From the NCBI RefSeq assembly GCF_001305295.1, contig NZ_LJSI01000035.1:117864-181863 (forward strand): 64,000 bases of DNA, written 5' to 3'. This document shows positions 10,381-20,306 of this stretch, piece by piece. Position 1 is the stretch's first letter; each line of letters starts with the position of its first letter. The notes under the pieces were generated by a model. That model searched no databases and was not told where the DNA came from. It worked only from the letters and a program-made list of their open reading frames with translations. Both the position numbers and the translations under genes were made by a program. The stretch is from Neptunomonas antarctica (lineage in GTDB: Bacteria; Pseudomonadota; Gammaproteobacteria; Pseudomonadales; Balneatricaceae).

Positions 10381-10962
10381 ATGTCTAAATTTGTAGTTGA
10401 AGCTATTGCTCGTGATGATCAGGGGAAAGGTGCGAGCCGCCGCCTGCGTCTCACAGGCCTGGTACCTGGTGTGGTTTACGGTGGTGAAACACCTGTTTCC
10501 ATTTCTATGGTTAACAAAGATCTGGCCAAATTGATCACTGATGACTCTTTTTTCTCTTCTATCCTTACCCTTAAAATTGACGGTAAAGAAGAATTGGTTA
10601 TCATCAAAGATTTACAGCGTCACCCTGCTAAGCCAGCGATTCTGCATGTTGATTTCCAGCGCGTTATCGAAACAAGCAAAATTAAAATCATCGTTCCTCT
10701 TCACTTTGCAAACTTTGAGCAATCAACAGCTTCTAAAGAATCTGGTAAATTTGCAGTTGAAAGCAACTCTGTTGAGATTCTATGTTTGCCAGCCAGCCTG
10801 CCTGAAACACTGACTGTTGACATGTCTGAAGTTGAAGGTGGCCAGACGCTTCATATGTCTGATATTGTGCTGCCAGAAGGCATTGAAATTGTTGCTCTGC
10901 GTCGCGGTGAAAAGCATAATCAAAGTATCGGTTATGTCTATTCTCCACGTAGCGCTAAATAA
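10381..10962 (+). CDS. rplY: 50S ribosomal protein L25/general stress protein Ctc
   Basis: Binds 5S rRNA. The N-terminal L25 domain (GKGASRRLRLTGLVPGVVYGG) is followed by the C-terminal beta domain of the longer TL5/Ctc form, giving 193 residues. The prs-rplY-pth-ychF order is conserved. The 168-base gap after prs contains a short GC hairpin around 10278-10293 (AGCCCGCTACCGGGC) that may attenuate or terminate. Confidence 0.93.
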   Translation: MSKFVVEAIARDDQGKGASRRLRLTGLVPGVVYGGETPVSISMVNKDLAKLITDDSFFSSILTLKIDGKEELVIIKDLQRHPAKPAILHVDFQRVIETSKIKIIVPLHFANFEQSTASKESGKFAVESNSVEILCLPASLPETLTVDMSEVEGGQTLHMSDIVLPEGIEIVALRRGEKHNQSIGYVYSPRSAK

Positions 10963-10994
10963 GCAGAAAAACGTTTTAGGACGCTAGTTCCGAC

Positions 10995-11582
10995 ATGAAA
11001 GACCCGATTCAGCTCATTGTCGGCCTGGGAAATCCAGGCAATCAATACGCTAAGACCCGTCATAATGTCGGGGCAGAGTTTGTCGAGCAGCTTGCTGCTC
11101 GACAACTCATTTCCCTGCAACCCGATCGAAAATTTTTCGGGTTATATGGCAAAACCAGTTTGAACAACCAGACTGTACATTTACTGATACCGACAACATT
11201 CATGAATTTGAGCGGCCAATCAGTAGCAGCACTTTCCAACTTCTATAAAATTCCTCCAGAAAGCATTCTTGTTGTTCATGATGAACTCGATCTACCTCCC
11301 GGCATTGCGCGCTTAAAAAAAGGCGGCGGACATGGCGGACACAACGGCCTGCGAGACATTATCAGCAAGCTGGGGAATAATAAGAATTTTTATAGACTAC
11401 GCCTCGGCATCGGGCATCCGGGCCATGCAAGCGTAGTCGCTGACTATGTATTAAGTAAAGCCTCCGCCAGCGATCGAGACAAAACCCAGACAGCCATTGA
11501 AGAAGCCATCCACTATCTTCCTGATGCAGTCTGTGGCGAGTGGGCCAAAGCAATGAATAAACTCCACAGCTTTAAAGGCTAA
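10995..11582 (+). CDS. pth: peptidyl-tRNA hydrolase
   Basis: Releases peptides from tRNA after premature drop-off. Visible are [18 protein letters not shown] (with the catalytic His region), the [12 protein letters not shown] block, [11 protein letters not shown] with the catalytic Asp, and [13 protein letters not shown]. The 195-residue length is normal. It lies between rplY and ychF, starting 32 bases after rplY. Confidence 0.96.
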   Translation: MKDPIQLIVGLGNPGNQYAKTRHNVGAEFVEQLAARQLISLQPDRKFFGLYGKTSLNNQTVHLLIPTTFMNLSGQSVAALSNFYKIPPESILVVHDELDLPPGIARLKKGGGHGGHNGLRDIISKLGNNKNFYRLRLGIGHPGHASVVADYVLSKASASDRDKTQTAIEEAIHYLPDAVCGEWAKAMNKLHSFKG

Positions 11583-11598
11583 CGAAAGGTAATAAATT

Positions 11599-12690
11599 AT
11601 GGGTTTTAAATGCGGAATCGTTGGCCTGCCAAACGTAGGCAAATCAACACTTTTTAACGCACTCACCAAAGCAGGCATAGATGCAGCTAACTTCCCTTTC
11701 TGCACAATAGAACCCAATTCGGGTGTTGTTCCTATGCCAGACACTCGTCTTGACCATCTCGCAGAGATCGTTAAGCCCGAACGAATCCTGCCGACAACAA
11801 TGGACTTCGTGGATATTGCAGGCTTAGTGGCAGGTGCGTCAAAAGGCGAAGGACTCGGTAATAAATTTCTTGCCAACATCCGTGAAACCGATGCGATTGC
11901 ACACGTGGTACGCTGCTTTGATAATGACAATGTCATACATGTTGCCAACAAGATCGATCCTATTGCTGATATTGAAATCATCAATATGGAACTGGCATTA
12001 GCCGATCTGGATTCTGTCGAGAAGCAATTATTTAAAGTCCAGAAACAAGCCAAGGGCGGCGACAAAGACTCTATTAAGGCTAAAGAACTACTGGAACGCC
12101 TTAAACCTCATCTCGAAGAAGGTCTTTCTGCACGCGAACTTGACTTTAGCCCTGAAGAACTAAAAATAATCAAAGCCTTCCATTTGATCAGCATCAAACC
12201 CATGATGTATATCGCCAATGTGGATGAAGATGGTTTTGAAGACAATCCTCATCTGAACAAGGTCATCGAATTCGCTACCGCTGAAGGCGCTCAGGTTGTT
12301 GCTATCTGCAATAAACTCGAAGCTGAAATTGCTGAACTCGATGACGATGAGAAAAACGAGTTCCTGCAAGATATCGGCATGGAAGAACCAGGGCTAGATC
12401 GCCTGATACGCGCCGGGTATGAGCTACTAGGCCTCCAAACCTACTTCACGGCGGGCGTCAAAGAAGTGCGTGCCTGGACCATCCCTATCGGCGCAACAGC
12501 GCCTCAGGCGGCGGGTGTGATTCATACTGACTTTGAAAAAGGCTTTATTCGCGCAGAAGTTATCCGCTATGAAGACTTCATCCAGTTCAAAGGCGAACAA
12601 GGTGCAAAAGACGCTGGAAAGTGGCGCCTCGAAGGTAAAGACTACGTACTGAGCGATGGCGACGTAGTACACTTTCGATTTAACGTATAG
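11599..12690 (+). CDS. ychF: ribosome-binding ATPase/GTPase YchF
   Basis: An Obg-family P-loop NTPase that prefers ATP. The G1 loop is [10 protein letters not shown]3 is [20 protein letters not shown], and the altered G4 motif is NKID/ANVDE. A C-terminal TGS domain (about residues 275-363) ends in [11 protein letters not shown]. At 363 residues it has the expected size, and AACGAAAGG precedes the ATG. A strong terminator follows. Confidence 0.96.
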   Translation: MGFKCGIVGLPNVGKSTLFNALTKAGIDAANFPFCTIEPNSGVVPMPDTRLDHLAEIVKPERILPTTMDFVDIAGLVAGASKGEGLGNKFLANIRETDAIAHVVRCFDNDNVIHVANKIDPIADIEIINMELALADLDSVEKQLFKVQKQAKGGDKDSIKAKELLERLKPHLEEGLSARELDFSPEELKIIKAFHLISIKPMMYIANVDEDGFEDNPHLNKVIEFATAEGAQVVAICNKLEAEIAELDDDEKNEFLQDIGMEEPGLDRLIRAGYELLGLQTYFTAGVKEVRAWTIPIGATAPQAAGVIHTDFEKGFIRAEVIRYEDFIQFKGEQGAKDAGKWRLEGKDYVLSDGDVVHFRFNV

Positions 12691-12713
12691 CAGCACATTA
12701 TATGACAGACATC

Positions 12714-12739
12714 AAAGCCGGCTTTATTGCCGGCTTTTT
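12714..12739 (+). terminator. rho-independent terminator after ychF
   Basis: Perfect 9-bp stem AAAGCCGGC/GCCGGCTTT with a six-base loop, followed by a T run; ends the prs-ychF region. Confidence 0.9.
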
Positions 12740-12780
12740 CATATAAATCAACGCTATTTTAATTTTTAAGCTTTTACCTG

Positions 12781-12809
12781 TTGACACAATTTTAAAAAAA
12801 GAGAATAAT
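12781..12809 (+). promoter_or_regulatory. strong sigma-70 promoter of the tRNA array
   Basis: Consensus TTGACA (12781-12786), a 17-base spacer and AATAAT (12804-12809), then a GC-rich discriminator GCGCGCC. The discriminator is typical of stringently controlled stable-RNA promoters. It drives the tRNA-Met-Gln-Gln array. Confidence 0.85.
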
Positions 12810-12828
12810 GCGCGCCACGAATGACTAC

Positions 12829-12905
12829 GGCGATGTAGCTCAGTTGGTTAGAGCAACGCATTCATAATGCGTGGGTCGCAGGTTCAAATCCCGCCATCGC
12901 CACCA
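12829..12905 (+). tRNA. tRNA-Met(CAT), elongator
   Basis: A 77-nt cloverleaf with acceptor GGCGATG/CATCGCC, anticodon stem ACGCA/TGCGT around TTCATAA (CAT), and encoded CCA. The D-arm TAGCTCAGTTGGTTAGAGC and the paired first base fit elongator Met rather than initiator; a lysidine-modified Ile tRNA is the less likely alternative. Confidence 0.9.
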
Positions 12906-12916
12906 TTCGTAGAGAT

Positions 12917-12991
12917 AGGGGTATAGCCAAGCGGTAAGGCAACGGGTTTTGATCCCGTCATGCGTAGGTTCAAATCCTGCTACCCCTACCA
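12917..12991 (+). tRNA. tRNA-Gln(TTG)
   Basis: A 75-nt cloverleaf with acceptor AGGGGTA/TACCCCT, anticodon stem ACGGG/CCCGT around TTTTGAT (TTG), and encoded CCA. Second gene of the array. Confidence 0.96.
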
Positions 12992-13042
12992 TCTCTTTTG
13001 AATTCTTAATTTTGTACAATTGAGCAATTCACATCCTTCTAC

Positions 13043-13117
13043 AGGGGTATCGCCAAGCGGTAAGGCACTGGATTCTGATTCCAGCATGCGTAGGTTCAAA
13101 TCCTGCTACCCCTACCA
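13043..13117 (+). tRNA. tRNA-Gln(CTG), second copy
   Basis: A 75-nt cloverleaf with acceptor AGGGGTA/TACCCCT and anticodon arm identical to that of the tRNA-Gln upstream of prs (loop TTCTGAT, CTG). The acceptor stem matches the neighbouring Gln(TTG), as if the array copy arose by duplication and anticodon-arm change or exchange. Confidence 0.96.
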
Positions 13118-13214
13118 ACTCCCTCCTTTTTTCTGACAAACCCCCACAAAGCAGCTAGACTTTAAATAATTGTTTTATCGCATCACCGGCTTTTGCTGAT
13201 AAGGGATTTTTTAA

Positions 13215-15341
13215 ATGAAGGAAGCGATAACCACTTCAGACGCACTTTTACAGCGCCTATCCAATCAACGCCGTCAAAGACTCCGCAAAAATGTATACAT
13301 ACTTTTTTTAGGTCTACGAGCAGAAGAATCAGGCCCCATTATTTCTTTATTGCGTGGCGCCAGATTTGCACCTCGCGGTAGACAACTCAACACTGAAAGT
13401 GAGTTTTCAGAAGCCCTCAGCGAACGCTCCTGGGATGTGATCATCTGCGCATCCGAACATGAAGACTTCGCCATTAAACAGGCTATGCATCACTTAAAGC
13501 GCCTCGACAAAGACATTCCTGTTATTCAATTAGTACCTCACGCAAACAGCCACATTTTACTACAGGGCTTCAAAGCCAATATGCAGGCTGTTGTTCCTGT
13601 GGAGGAAAAAGAACTACTGCTGGCCACTATTCGCCGAGAGCTTGAGCATCTTGAGAATCGCAGACGCATGCGACAAGCGGAGTCGCTGTTAACAGAAGCA
13701 GAAAAGCGGGGCCACTTGCTAATGGAGTGCTCAACACTCGCTATTGCCTACTTTGATGCGGAACGCTTGCTACTGGCTAATAACGCCTTTGCTATGCTCT
13801 TTGGTTATGACGACGCTGAAAAGCTGGAAGGCAAATCAATTGACCAATTTGTCACCCAACAAGACACGAACGAACTCTACGAGCAGGTTCGCCACTTCGC
13901 TGAAAAAAACCTGACAGAGCTGATTTTTCAGCTAACAGGTCGTCGCGCAGACGACTCCAACTTTAAAGCCCAGATTGAACTTAAAGAGACACGCATAAAC
14001 AGAAAATCCTGCGTACAAGTCATTGTGCGGCCGGGAAATCAACATCAAACGAAAAACTCATTTACTGAACACGACCCTATTACCGGGCTGTATAACTCAG
14101 AACTTTTACAACGTCGACTAGACGCAACGATCCAAGCAGCCCTGCCTGGAGGGAATGACTGTCATCTCTTTTACCTCAGCCTGAACAACTTTACACAGAT
14201 TCGTTCTGAATATGGCAATGATAGTTGTGACCATATAGTACGAGATTTAACGGACATTCTGAAAGCACAGATAAATCCGGTACACACCAAGGGCAGACTC
14301 TCCGATGACTGCTTTGCAGTTATTTTTCAAGACCCACGTCCAGAGATGGCTGTTAGCGTTGCTGAGGACCTCTGTAAAGCGATTACGAAGCATACGTCGA
14401 CTGTGAACAGTCTACATATCAACATCACCTGCTCTATCGGTATTACTACTATCACAGATACATCACCAGGAACGCCTGAGCTGATAGCGCGTGCGAAAAC
14501 AGCCGCAGATACTGTTCGATCCAAACATAAAGATGGCGTCTTATTTTATACGCCTGACAGCCCCCCTTCTGAGCAGGCTGATAGCGAAGCACTTCAATCT
14601 CTGAGGAGCGCAATAGAACAACAACAATTCAAATTATTATTTCAACCGATCGTTCCATTGTCTTACAACAGTACAATCAACCACTATGAGGCGCTACTAA
14701 GACTCCTGGACGCCAATAGAAAGGAGCTCCTTCCGTCTCTATTTTTAGAGACTATGGAATCTGCAGAGTTGGGCGTTATCATGGATCGCTGGGTTATTCT
14801 TGACAGTATTCGCCACCTGCACGATGAGCTTAAAAAAAGCTGCAAACATCGGCTGTTTATCAGTGTAACCAAACAAACATGGAGGGATCCGGACATCCTT
14901 TCTTTGCTCTCTGAGCAATTAAGAAAATTCCGTATACCCGCCGATCATCTGGTATTCCAGATCAGCGAAAGCGACTGCGCCAGCAACCTTGCAGATGCCC
15001 GGGCATTTGCTGAAGGCCTGAAAAAACTACATTGCCTGATTTGTATCAAACATTACGGCTGCTCAAATAACGCCAACCACATCCTTCGTAAAATAGGCGC
15101 TGACTACGTAAAATTGGATGGATCTTTTGTTCAGGAACTAGGCAGCGCGCACGCGCTGGATGTTTCGTTTGAAGAGATGGCTGAAGAATTAAAATCACAA
15201 GGCAAAATAACCATCGCTCCTCTGGTCGAAGACACGAAAGTCATGAGCCGTTTATGGAAATCGGGGATTGGACTGATACAAGGCTATTATCTACAGCCGC
15301 CCAGAGAAAAAATGGATTACGATTTTTTCGACAACCAATAA
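13215..15341 (+). CDS. FimX-like protein (REC-like, PAS, degenerate GGDEF and EAL)
   Basis: 708 residues preceded by AAGGGA. An N-terminal receiver-like domain (about 20-150) lacks an obvious phospho-acceptor. A PAS domain follows (about 165-280: MECSTLAIAYFDAERLLLANNAFAMLFGY). The GGDEF domain (about 285-450) has its signature replaced by RLSDDCFAV, so it should not make c-di-GMP. The EAL domain (about 460-700) keeps YEALLRL but lacks the canonical metal-binding pattern later on. Domain order, degeneracy and the C-terminal GLIQGYYLQPP...MDYDF resemble Pseudomonas FimX, a c-di-GMP-binding effector of type IV pilus assembly. The FimX role is inferred; no pilus genes are adjacent. Confidence 0.75.
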   Translation: MKEAITTSDALLQRLSNQRRQRLRKNVYILFLGLRAEESGPIISLLRGARFAPRGRQLNTESEFSEALSERSWDVIICASEHEDFAIKQAMHHLKRLDKDIPVIQLVPHANSHILLQGFKANMQAVVPVEEKELLLATIRRELEHLENRRRMRQAESLLTEAEKRGHLLMECSTLAIAYFDAERLLLANNAFAMLFGYDDAEKLEGKSIDQFVTQQDTNELYEQVRHFAEKNLTELIFQLTGRRADDSNFKAQIELKETRINRKSCVQVIVRPGNQHQTKNSFTEHDPITGLYNSELLQRRLDATIQAALPGGNDCHLFYLSLNNFTQIRSEYGNDSCDHIVRDLTDILKAQINPVHTKGRLSDDCFAVIFQDPRPEMAVSVAEDLCKAITKHTSTVNSLHINITCSIGITTITDTSPGTPELIARAKTAADTVRSKHKDGVLFYTPDSPPSEQADSEALQSLRSAIEQQQFKLLFQPIVPLSYNSTINHYEALLRLLDANRKELLPSLFLETMESAELGVIMDRWVILDSIRHLHDELKKSCKHRLFISVTKQTWRDPDILSLLSEQLRKFRIPADHLVFQISESDCASNLADARAFAEGLKKLHCLICIKHYGCSNNANHILRKIGADYVKLDGSFVQELGSAHALDVSFEEMAEELKSQGKITIAPLVEDTKVMSRLWKSGIGLIQGYYLQPPREKMDYDFFDNQ

Positions 15342-15375
15342 AAATGCCAGCCAGGGAGACCTGGCTGGCATTTTT
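15341..15375. terminator. bidirectional terminator between fimX-like gene and serB
   Basis: Long stem AAATGCCAGCCAGG/CCTGGCTGGCATTT with loop GAGA and A/T tracts on both sides; it serves the convergent genes on either strand. Confidence 0.92.
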
Positions 15376-15423
15376 ATCTAATTCTTTTTATCCAATTTGC
15401 CCATCTGACACAAATGCATATTT

Positions 15424-16641
15424 TTAAAGGATAGAGTCCCTATCTCTAAAGCCGATAAGATACAGGATACCGTCAAGCCCTAATGTCGATATAGCTTGCT
15501 TAGCGCTCTGTCGCACCAAAGGCTTGGCTCTGAAGGCAATCCCTAATCCGGCAATAGATAACATCGGCAAATCGTTCGCGCCGTCACCCACTGCTATGGT
15601 TTGCTCAAGACGCACTCCTTCACGTTCCGCTATTTCTCTAAGCAGCTCAGCCTTACGATTACCATTAACAATATCGCCTACCACTTCACCCGTGACAACA
15701 CCCTCGCAGATGTCTAGCTGATTTGCATACACATAATCAAAGCCCAGCTGTTTCTGTAATTTTTCAGCGAAATAGGTAAAGCCTCCAGAGAGAATTGCCG
15801 TTTTAAAACCTAATGCTTTCAGATTAGACACCAGATTCTCTGCTCCTTCGGTCAAGGGTAAACGCTGCGCAACCGATTCCAGAACACTGGCATCCAGTCC
15901 TTTCAGCAATGCCACCCGACGCCGGAAGCTTTCGTTAAAATCCAGTTCTCCGCGCATGGCCGCTTCGGTAATGGCCGCCACTTGCTCACCAACGCCCGCT
16001 TCTTTGGCTAACTCATCTATTACTTCAGCCTCAATCAACGTGGAATCCATATCAAAGACCACCAGGCGCCGTGTTCTCCGGAAAATATTATCTTCCTGGA
16101 AGGCAATATCAACATCAAGATCGTTGGCGGCACGCAGAAACTCTTCCTGTAACAGGGAAGTATCAGCAAAAGCGCCTCGTACCGAAAACTCGACACACGC
16201 TTTTGTATGCGGCTGGATCTCCTCTTGTAAAGACAACCTTCCGGACAAGCGCGTAATCTTATCAATATTCAAATCATGGCGTGCTGCGATCTCAGCCACC
16301 GCCGCAATATGCTCAGCGGTAATTTTACGCGCCAGCAAGGTAATAATATGGCGTGGTTTTCCCTGACCCGCGACCCACTGCTCGTATTCATCTTCACCAA
16401 TGGGCTGAAAACGAACTTTCATATCCATGGCATGTGTTTTAAACAACAAATCACGCAATATAGGTGATGACTCAGAGACCTGAGGCACTTCTATCAGGAT
16501 ACCCAGCGACAGGGTGTTATGAATAACAGCTTGGCCAATATCCAGGATATTGACCTGAAAGCCAGCCAGAATTGACGTTATAGTCGACGTCACTCCCGGT
16601 TTATCTTCACCGGAGATGGTCAGCAGGATAATCTCTTTCAT
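15424..16641 (-). CDS. serB: phosphoserine phosphatase
   Basis: Last step of serine synthesis. Two ACT-like regulatory domains (about 1-85 and 95-180) precede the HAD phosphatase domain. The HAD nucleophile motif is DMDST with D197/D199; ILSGGFTYF (motif II Ser) and GDGANDLPML (motif III) follow. The 405 residues match the ACT-containing gammaproteobacterial form. Confidence 0.95.
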   Translation of the reverse strand: MKEIILLTISGEDKPGVTSTITSILAGFQVNILDIGQAVIHNTLSLGILIEVPQVSESSPILRDLLFKTHAMDMKVRFQPIGEDEYEQWVAGQGKPRHIITLLARKITAEHIAAVAEIAARHDLNIDKITRLSGRLSLQEEIQPHTKACVEFSVRGAFADTSLLQEEFLRAANDLDVDIAFQEDNIFRRTRRLVVFDMDSTLIEAEVIDELAKEAGVGEQVAAITEAAMRGELDFNESFRRRVALLKGLDASVLESVAQRLPLTEGAENLVSNLKALGFKTAILSGGFTYFAEKLQKQLGFDYVYANQLDICEGVVTGEVVGDIVNGNRKAELLREIAEREGVRLEQTIAVGDGANDLPMLSIAGLGIAFRAKPLVRQSAKQAISTLGLDGILYLIGFRDRDSIL

Positions 16642-16733
16642 CAGGTTTTTCCGTTCAGTTGAGCTTAGCTAACTATCATTGCAATTGATGTTAGGCGGAT
16701 GATCGCAAAGGATATCCGCCTGTCATCACTCTC

Positions 16734-19277
16734 TTACTTTGGCTTATTCGCTGCGGCAGGATTTTTACTCTTTCTGCGACGCTTCTTAGCTTTTTTGCTT
16801 TTACCATCAGCACCCTTTGAAACAGCGGCTACCTCTCTTTCAGCAGCAGATAGCGGCGCTTTCTTATGCACCGAACCCTGATGCCCGGCTTGCGCTTTCG
16901 ACTGACCACGGCCTTTACGTGCCCTGGGCTTAGCATCGGTACGCTCAGCAGCACCTTTTTCGACACCCGCACCAATCTTTCCCTCTGCCAGCAACTGACG
17001 TTGGCTGACTTTCGCTTTAACTTCACGACCGCTACTCAGCACCTCAACCAGCTCGAAATCAATTTTACGATCATCAAGATCTACTCGGGCTACCCGCACA
17101 CTTAAACGATCACCAAGCTTGAAAACCTTACGGGTACGCTCTCCTACAAGGCGCTGTTTAGCAGCATCAAAGTGGTAGTAGTCACTCGGCAAACCGGTAA
17201 TATGAAGCAGCCCTTCAATAAAGACCGATTCCAATTCAATAAACAGCCCAAAACCAGTGACTGCCGCTACGACACCATCGTAGTCATGCCCAACCTGATC
17301 CTGCATAAATTCGCATTTCAGCCAGGCCACAACATCACGCGTGGCATCATCTGCGCGTCTCTCAGTCATGGAACAATGCTCACCTAGCTGCAACACTTGC
17401 TCGATGGTATAGCGGTAACTAAAATCAGGATTAAGTGTAAAGCCTTCTGGGCGACGAATCGTAGACGCCTGCGAATCCGAATGAATCAAGGAACGGATAG
17501 CGCGATGCACCAAAAGATCCGGGTAACGTCGAATAGGTGATGTGAAATGTGTATACGCCGGATAGGCCAGCCCAAAATGCCCGTGATTTTCCGGGCTGTA
17601 GACGGCCTGAGACATTGAGCGAAGCATCATCGTTTGTATCACATGGCGATCAGGACGATCCTCGATCCATTCAGCCAACTGTTGATAATCTGATGGCTCT
17701 GGCTCATCACCACCTCCAAGATTAAGCCCAAGCTCACCCAAATAAGCCCTCAGGCTTTCTAAACGCCCGACCTTCGGACCATCATGAACACGATAGAGCG
17801 TCGGAATATCAGCACTGCTAAGAAAGCGAGCGGTCGCCACATTGGCACACAACATACATTCTTCAATTAGCTTATGTGCATCGTTACGTACCACGGGTAC
17901 AATTTGATCAATTTTTCTATTTTCACCAAAAATGATACGGCTTTCTGTTGTATCAAAATCGATTGCCCCCCTCTTTTCCCGTGAGCTTCTTAGCGCAAAA
18001 TAGAGGGAATATAAATGTTCCAAATGAGCAACCACATGTGAGTACTCACTTCGCAGGGCAACGCCGTCATCCGAAACAGGCTTCATCAACATCGCACCCA
18101 CTTTGGTGTATGTCAGACGTGCCTGTGAGTTAATGATCGCCTCGAAAAACTGATAACCGGATAGCTCTCCGGCAGCACTGACTGTCATTTCACAGACCAT
18201 CGCCAAGCGGTCAGTATTGGGGTTCAGCGAGCACAAGCCATTCGACAACAGTTCTGGCAACATAGGCACCACAAACTCAGGAAAGTAAACCGAGTTACCG
18301 CGCTTATGCGCTTCTTGGTCAAGCGGTGTTCCAGCCCTTACGTACCAGGACACATCGGCAATCGCGACCCACAAACGCCAGCCACCACCGGCTTGCTCTT
18401 CCGCATACACAGCATCATCGAAATCTCTGGCATCTTCACCATCGATGGTAACAAAAGGCAGGTGCCGTAAATCAATACGATTAAGCTTCGCTGACTCTTC
18501 TACTTCAGGCGTTAAATCGCCAATCTGCTCATGAACAGCAGCCGGCCATTCATCAGGAATATCGTAATTATAAATGGCGACCTTAATCTCCATACCTGCC
18601 GCCATGTGATCGCCAAGTACTTCGATGACCCGCCCCTGCGGCATATTACGTTTACCGGGTTGCTGAGTGAGTTCGACGACAACCAACTGATCATCTTCGT
18701 ACACTAAGGTATTTTCCGGATCAGCAATGACCATCACCTGCTGGGTAATACGCTGATTCTCCGGACGCAGATGACCGAACCCTGCAGCACCCTTAAAACG
18801 ACCCACCAGCTTGTGAGTACAGTGCTCCAGCACCTCAACAATTTTACCTTCACGACGTCCTTTGCGGTCTAATCCGATCTCTTGTACGATCACTCGATCG
18901 CCATCAAAAACCTGACGCATCTGACGTGGGCTGATAAACAAATCATTACCCTCTTCATCAGGTTTTACGAAACCGAAGCCATCACGATGGCCGATCACTC
19001 GTCCTGAAATCAGATCCATTTTCTTGATCAGGCCAAACTCATTCTTGCGGTTACTCATCAACTGACCATCGCGACACATCGCTTTAAGTCGACGCGATAA
19101 CGCCTCTACCGAATCTTCATCAGCAACCTTTAACTCTGTACACAGCTGCCCATGACTGATTGGAGCCCCCCAACTATGCAGAAAATCAAGAATATATTCG
19201 CGGCTCGGCACCGGGTTCTGATATTTATCAGCTTCGCGCTGAGCTTCTGGGTCGTTCTGGGTCCAATCTTTACTCAT
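16734..19277 (-). CDS. rnr: ribonuclease R
   Basis: 3'-5' exoribonuclease for structured RNA. Domains in order are an N-terminal helix-turn-helix-like region (SREYILDFLHSWGAPIS), two cold-shock domains (about 90-250), the catalytic RNB domain beginning near 275 with TIDGEDARDFDDAVY (metal-binding Asp residues), an S1 domain (about 645-730), and a Lys/Arg-rich tail ending in KKAKKRRRKSK. The 847 residues are typical. GGAGGGG lies seven bases before the ATG. The usual partner rlmB is not downstream in this window. Confidence 0.95.
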   Translation of the reverse strand: MSKDWTQNDPEAQREADKYQNPVPSREYILDFLHSWGAPISHGQLCTELKVADEDSVEALSRRLKAMCRDGQLMSNRKNEFGLIKKMDLISGRVIGHRDGFGFVKPDEEGNDLFISPRQMRQVFDGDRVIVQEIGLDRKGRREGKIVEVLEHCTHKLVGRFKGAAGFGHLRPENQRITQQVMVIADPENTLVYEDDQLVVVELTQQPGKRNMPQGRVIEVLGDHMAAGMEIKVAIYNYDIPDEWPAAVHEQIGDLTPEVEESAKLNRIDLRHLPFVTIDGEDARDFDDAVYAEEQAGGGWRLWVAIADVSWYVRAGTPLDQEAHKRGNSVYFPEFVVPMLPELLSNGLCSLNPNTDRLAMVCEMTVSAAGELSGYQFFEAIINSQARLTYTKVGAMLMKPVSDDGVALRSEYSHVVAHLEHLYSLYFALRSSREKRGAIDFDTTESRIIFGENRKIDQIVPVVRNDAHKLIEECMLCANVATARFLSSADIPTLYRVHDGPKVGRLESLRAYLGELGLNLGGGDEPEPSDYQQLAEWIEDRPDRHVIQTMMLRSMSQAVYSPENHGHFGLAYPAYTHFTSPIRRYPDLLVHRAIRSLIHSDSQASTIRRPEGFTLNPDFSYRYTIEQVLQLGEHCSMTERRADDATRDVVAWLKCEFMQDQVGHDYDGVVAAVTGFGLFIELESVFIEGLLHITGLPSDYYHFDAAKQRLVGERTRKVFKLGDRLSVRVARVDLDDRKIDFELVEVLSSGREVKAKVSQRQLLAEGKIGAGVEKGAAERTDAKPRARKGRGQSKAQAGHQGSVHKKAPLSAAEREVAAVSKGADGKSKKAKKRRRKSKNPAAANKPK

Positions 19278-19332
19278 GAGTATTTCCCCTCCAAGAGAAC
19301 ATCTATATTTTTACAGTATGGCGTATAAACAA

Positions 19333-19362
19333 ATAAGCCGGCAAGATGCCGGCCTATTTTTG
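19333..19362 (-). terminator. terminator after secF
   Basis: GCCGGC/GCCGGC stem with a short loop flanked by A/T tracts, in the gap between secF and rnr; ends the yajC-secD-secF unit. Confidence 0.75.
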
Positions 19363-19368
19363 GTCGCA

Positions 19369-20301
19369 TTAAGGAAGGTTGTCGATCGCTTCCTGATCTT
19401 CTTTAGGCGGGGGTATTAAATCTTCTTTACAGATGCCCATCATAATCAGAGCATTGGCTGCCACATAGATAGATGAATAAGTACCCACAGTCACACCTAC
19501 CAAGAGCGCTATCGCAAAACCATGGATCATTTCGCCACCAAAAACAGCCAGCGCCACGAGGACTAATAACGTCGTGAGGGAGGTCATCAAGGTTCGGCTT
19601 AATGTTTGGCTTAGCGATATATTCATTATTTCCATAGGCAATTCATGACGTAACTTTCTAAAGTTTTCACGAATCCTGTCCGCCACCACGATAGTATCGT
19701 TCAACGAATAACCAATCACCGCCAGTATTGCGGCCAACACCGTCAGATCAAACTCGAACTGAAACAATGAGAAGAAGCCCACAACAATCAAAACATCGTG
19801 TATTAGTGCAACAACAGCACCAACCGAGAATTTCAACTGAAAGCGAAATGCTACGTACAGCATAATCATAAAGAGAGCCAGTAACAGGCCAAGACCGCCC
19901 TGCTCACGCAGTTCGTCACCTACCTGAGCCCCCACAAATTCGTTACGACGCAGTTCAATATTCTGCGTTTCACCTTGCTGCAACGCCGCCAGCACTTTAT
20001 CACCCAACTTCGGATCATGAGCAGATCCAAGACGAATCATAATGTCATTTGAAGAACCAAAGGTTTGAACGGTGGCACCTTCAAAACCTGCACTTTGCAG
20101 CTGCAGACGAATATTATTAAGATCAGCCTCTTTCTCATAGCCAACTTCAACCAGACTGCCGCCGGTGAAATCAAGCCCAAAATTCAGGCCACGAACCGCG
20201 AGCGAACCGATCGACACTAACAATAAAATTATTGAAAATATCGTAGCCAACTTTCGCAAGCCCATGAAGTTGTAAGTTTTTACTTGATTAGACATCTTCA
20301 T
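19369..20301 (-). CDS. secF: protein translocase subunit SecF
   Basis: Inner-membrane SecDF partner that uses the proton gradient to aid Sec export. Six membrane segments are predicted from the hydrophobic pattern. The first transmembrane region precedes GLDFTGGSLVEVGYE, and the conserved VIGYSLNDTIVVADRIREN and SLSQTLSRTLMTSLTT blocks follow. The 310 residues are normal. It starts five bases after secD. Confidence 0.96.
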   Translation of the reverse strand: MKMSNQVKTYNFMGLRKLATIFSIILLLVSIGSLAVRGLNFGLDFTGGSLVEVGYEKEADLNNIRLQLQSAGFEGATVQTFGSSNDIMIRLGSAHDPKLGDKVLAALQQGETQNIELRRNEFVGAQVGDELREQGGLGLLLALFMIMLYVAFRFQLKFSVGAVVALIHDVLIVVGFFSLFQFEFDLTVLAAILAVIGYSLNDTIVVADRIRENFRKLRHELPMEIMNISLSQTLSRTLMTSLTTLLVLVALAVFGGEMIHGFAIALLVGVTVGTYSSIYVAANALIMMGICKEDLIPPPKEDQEAIDNLP

Positions 20302-20306
20302 GTACC

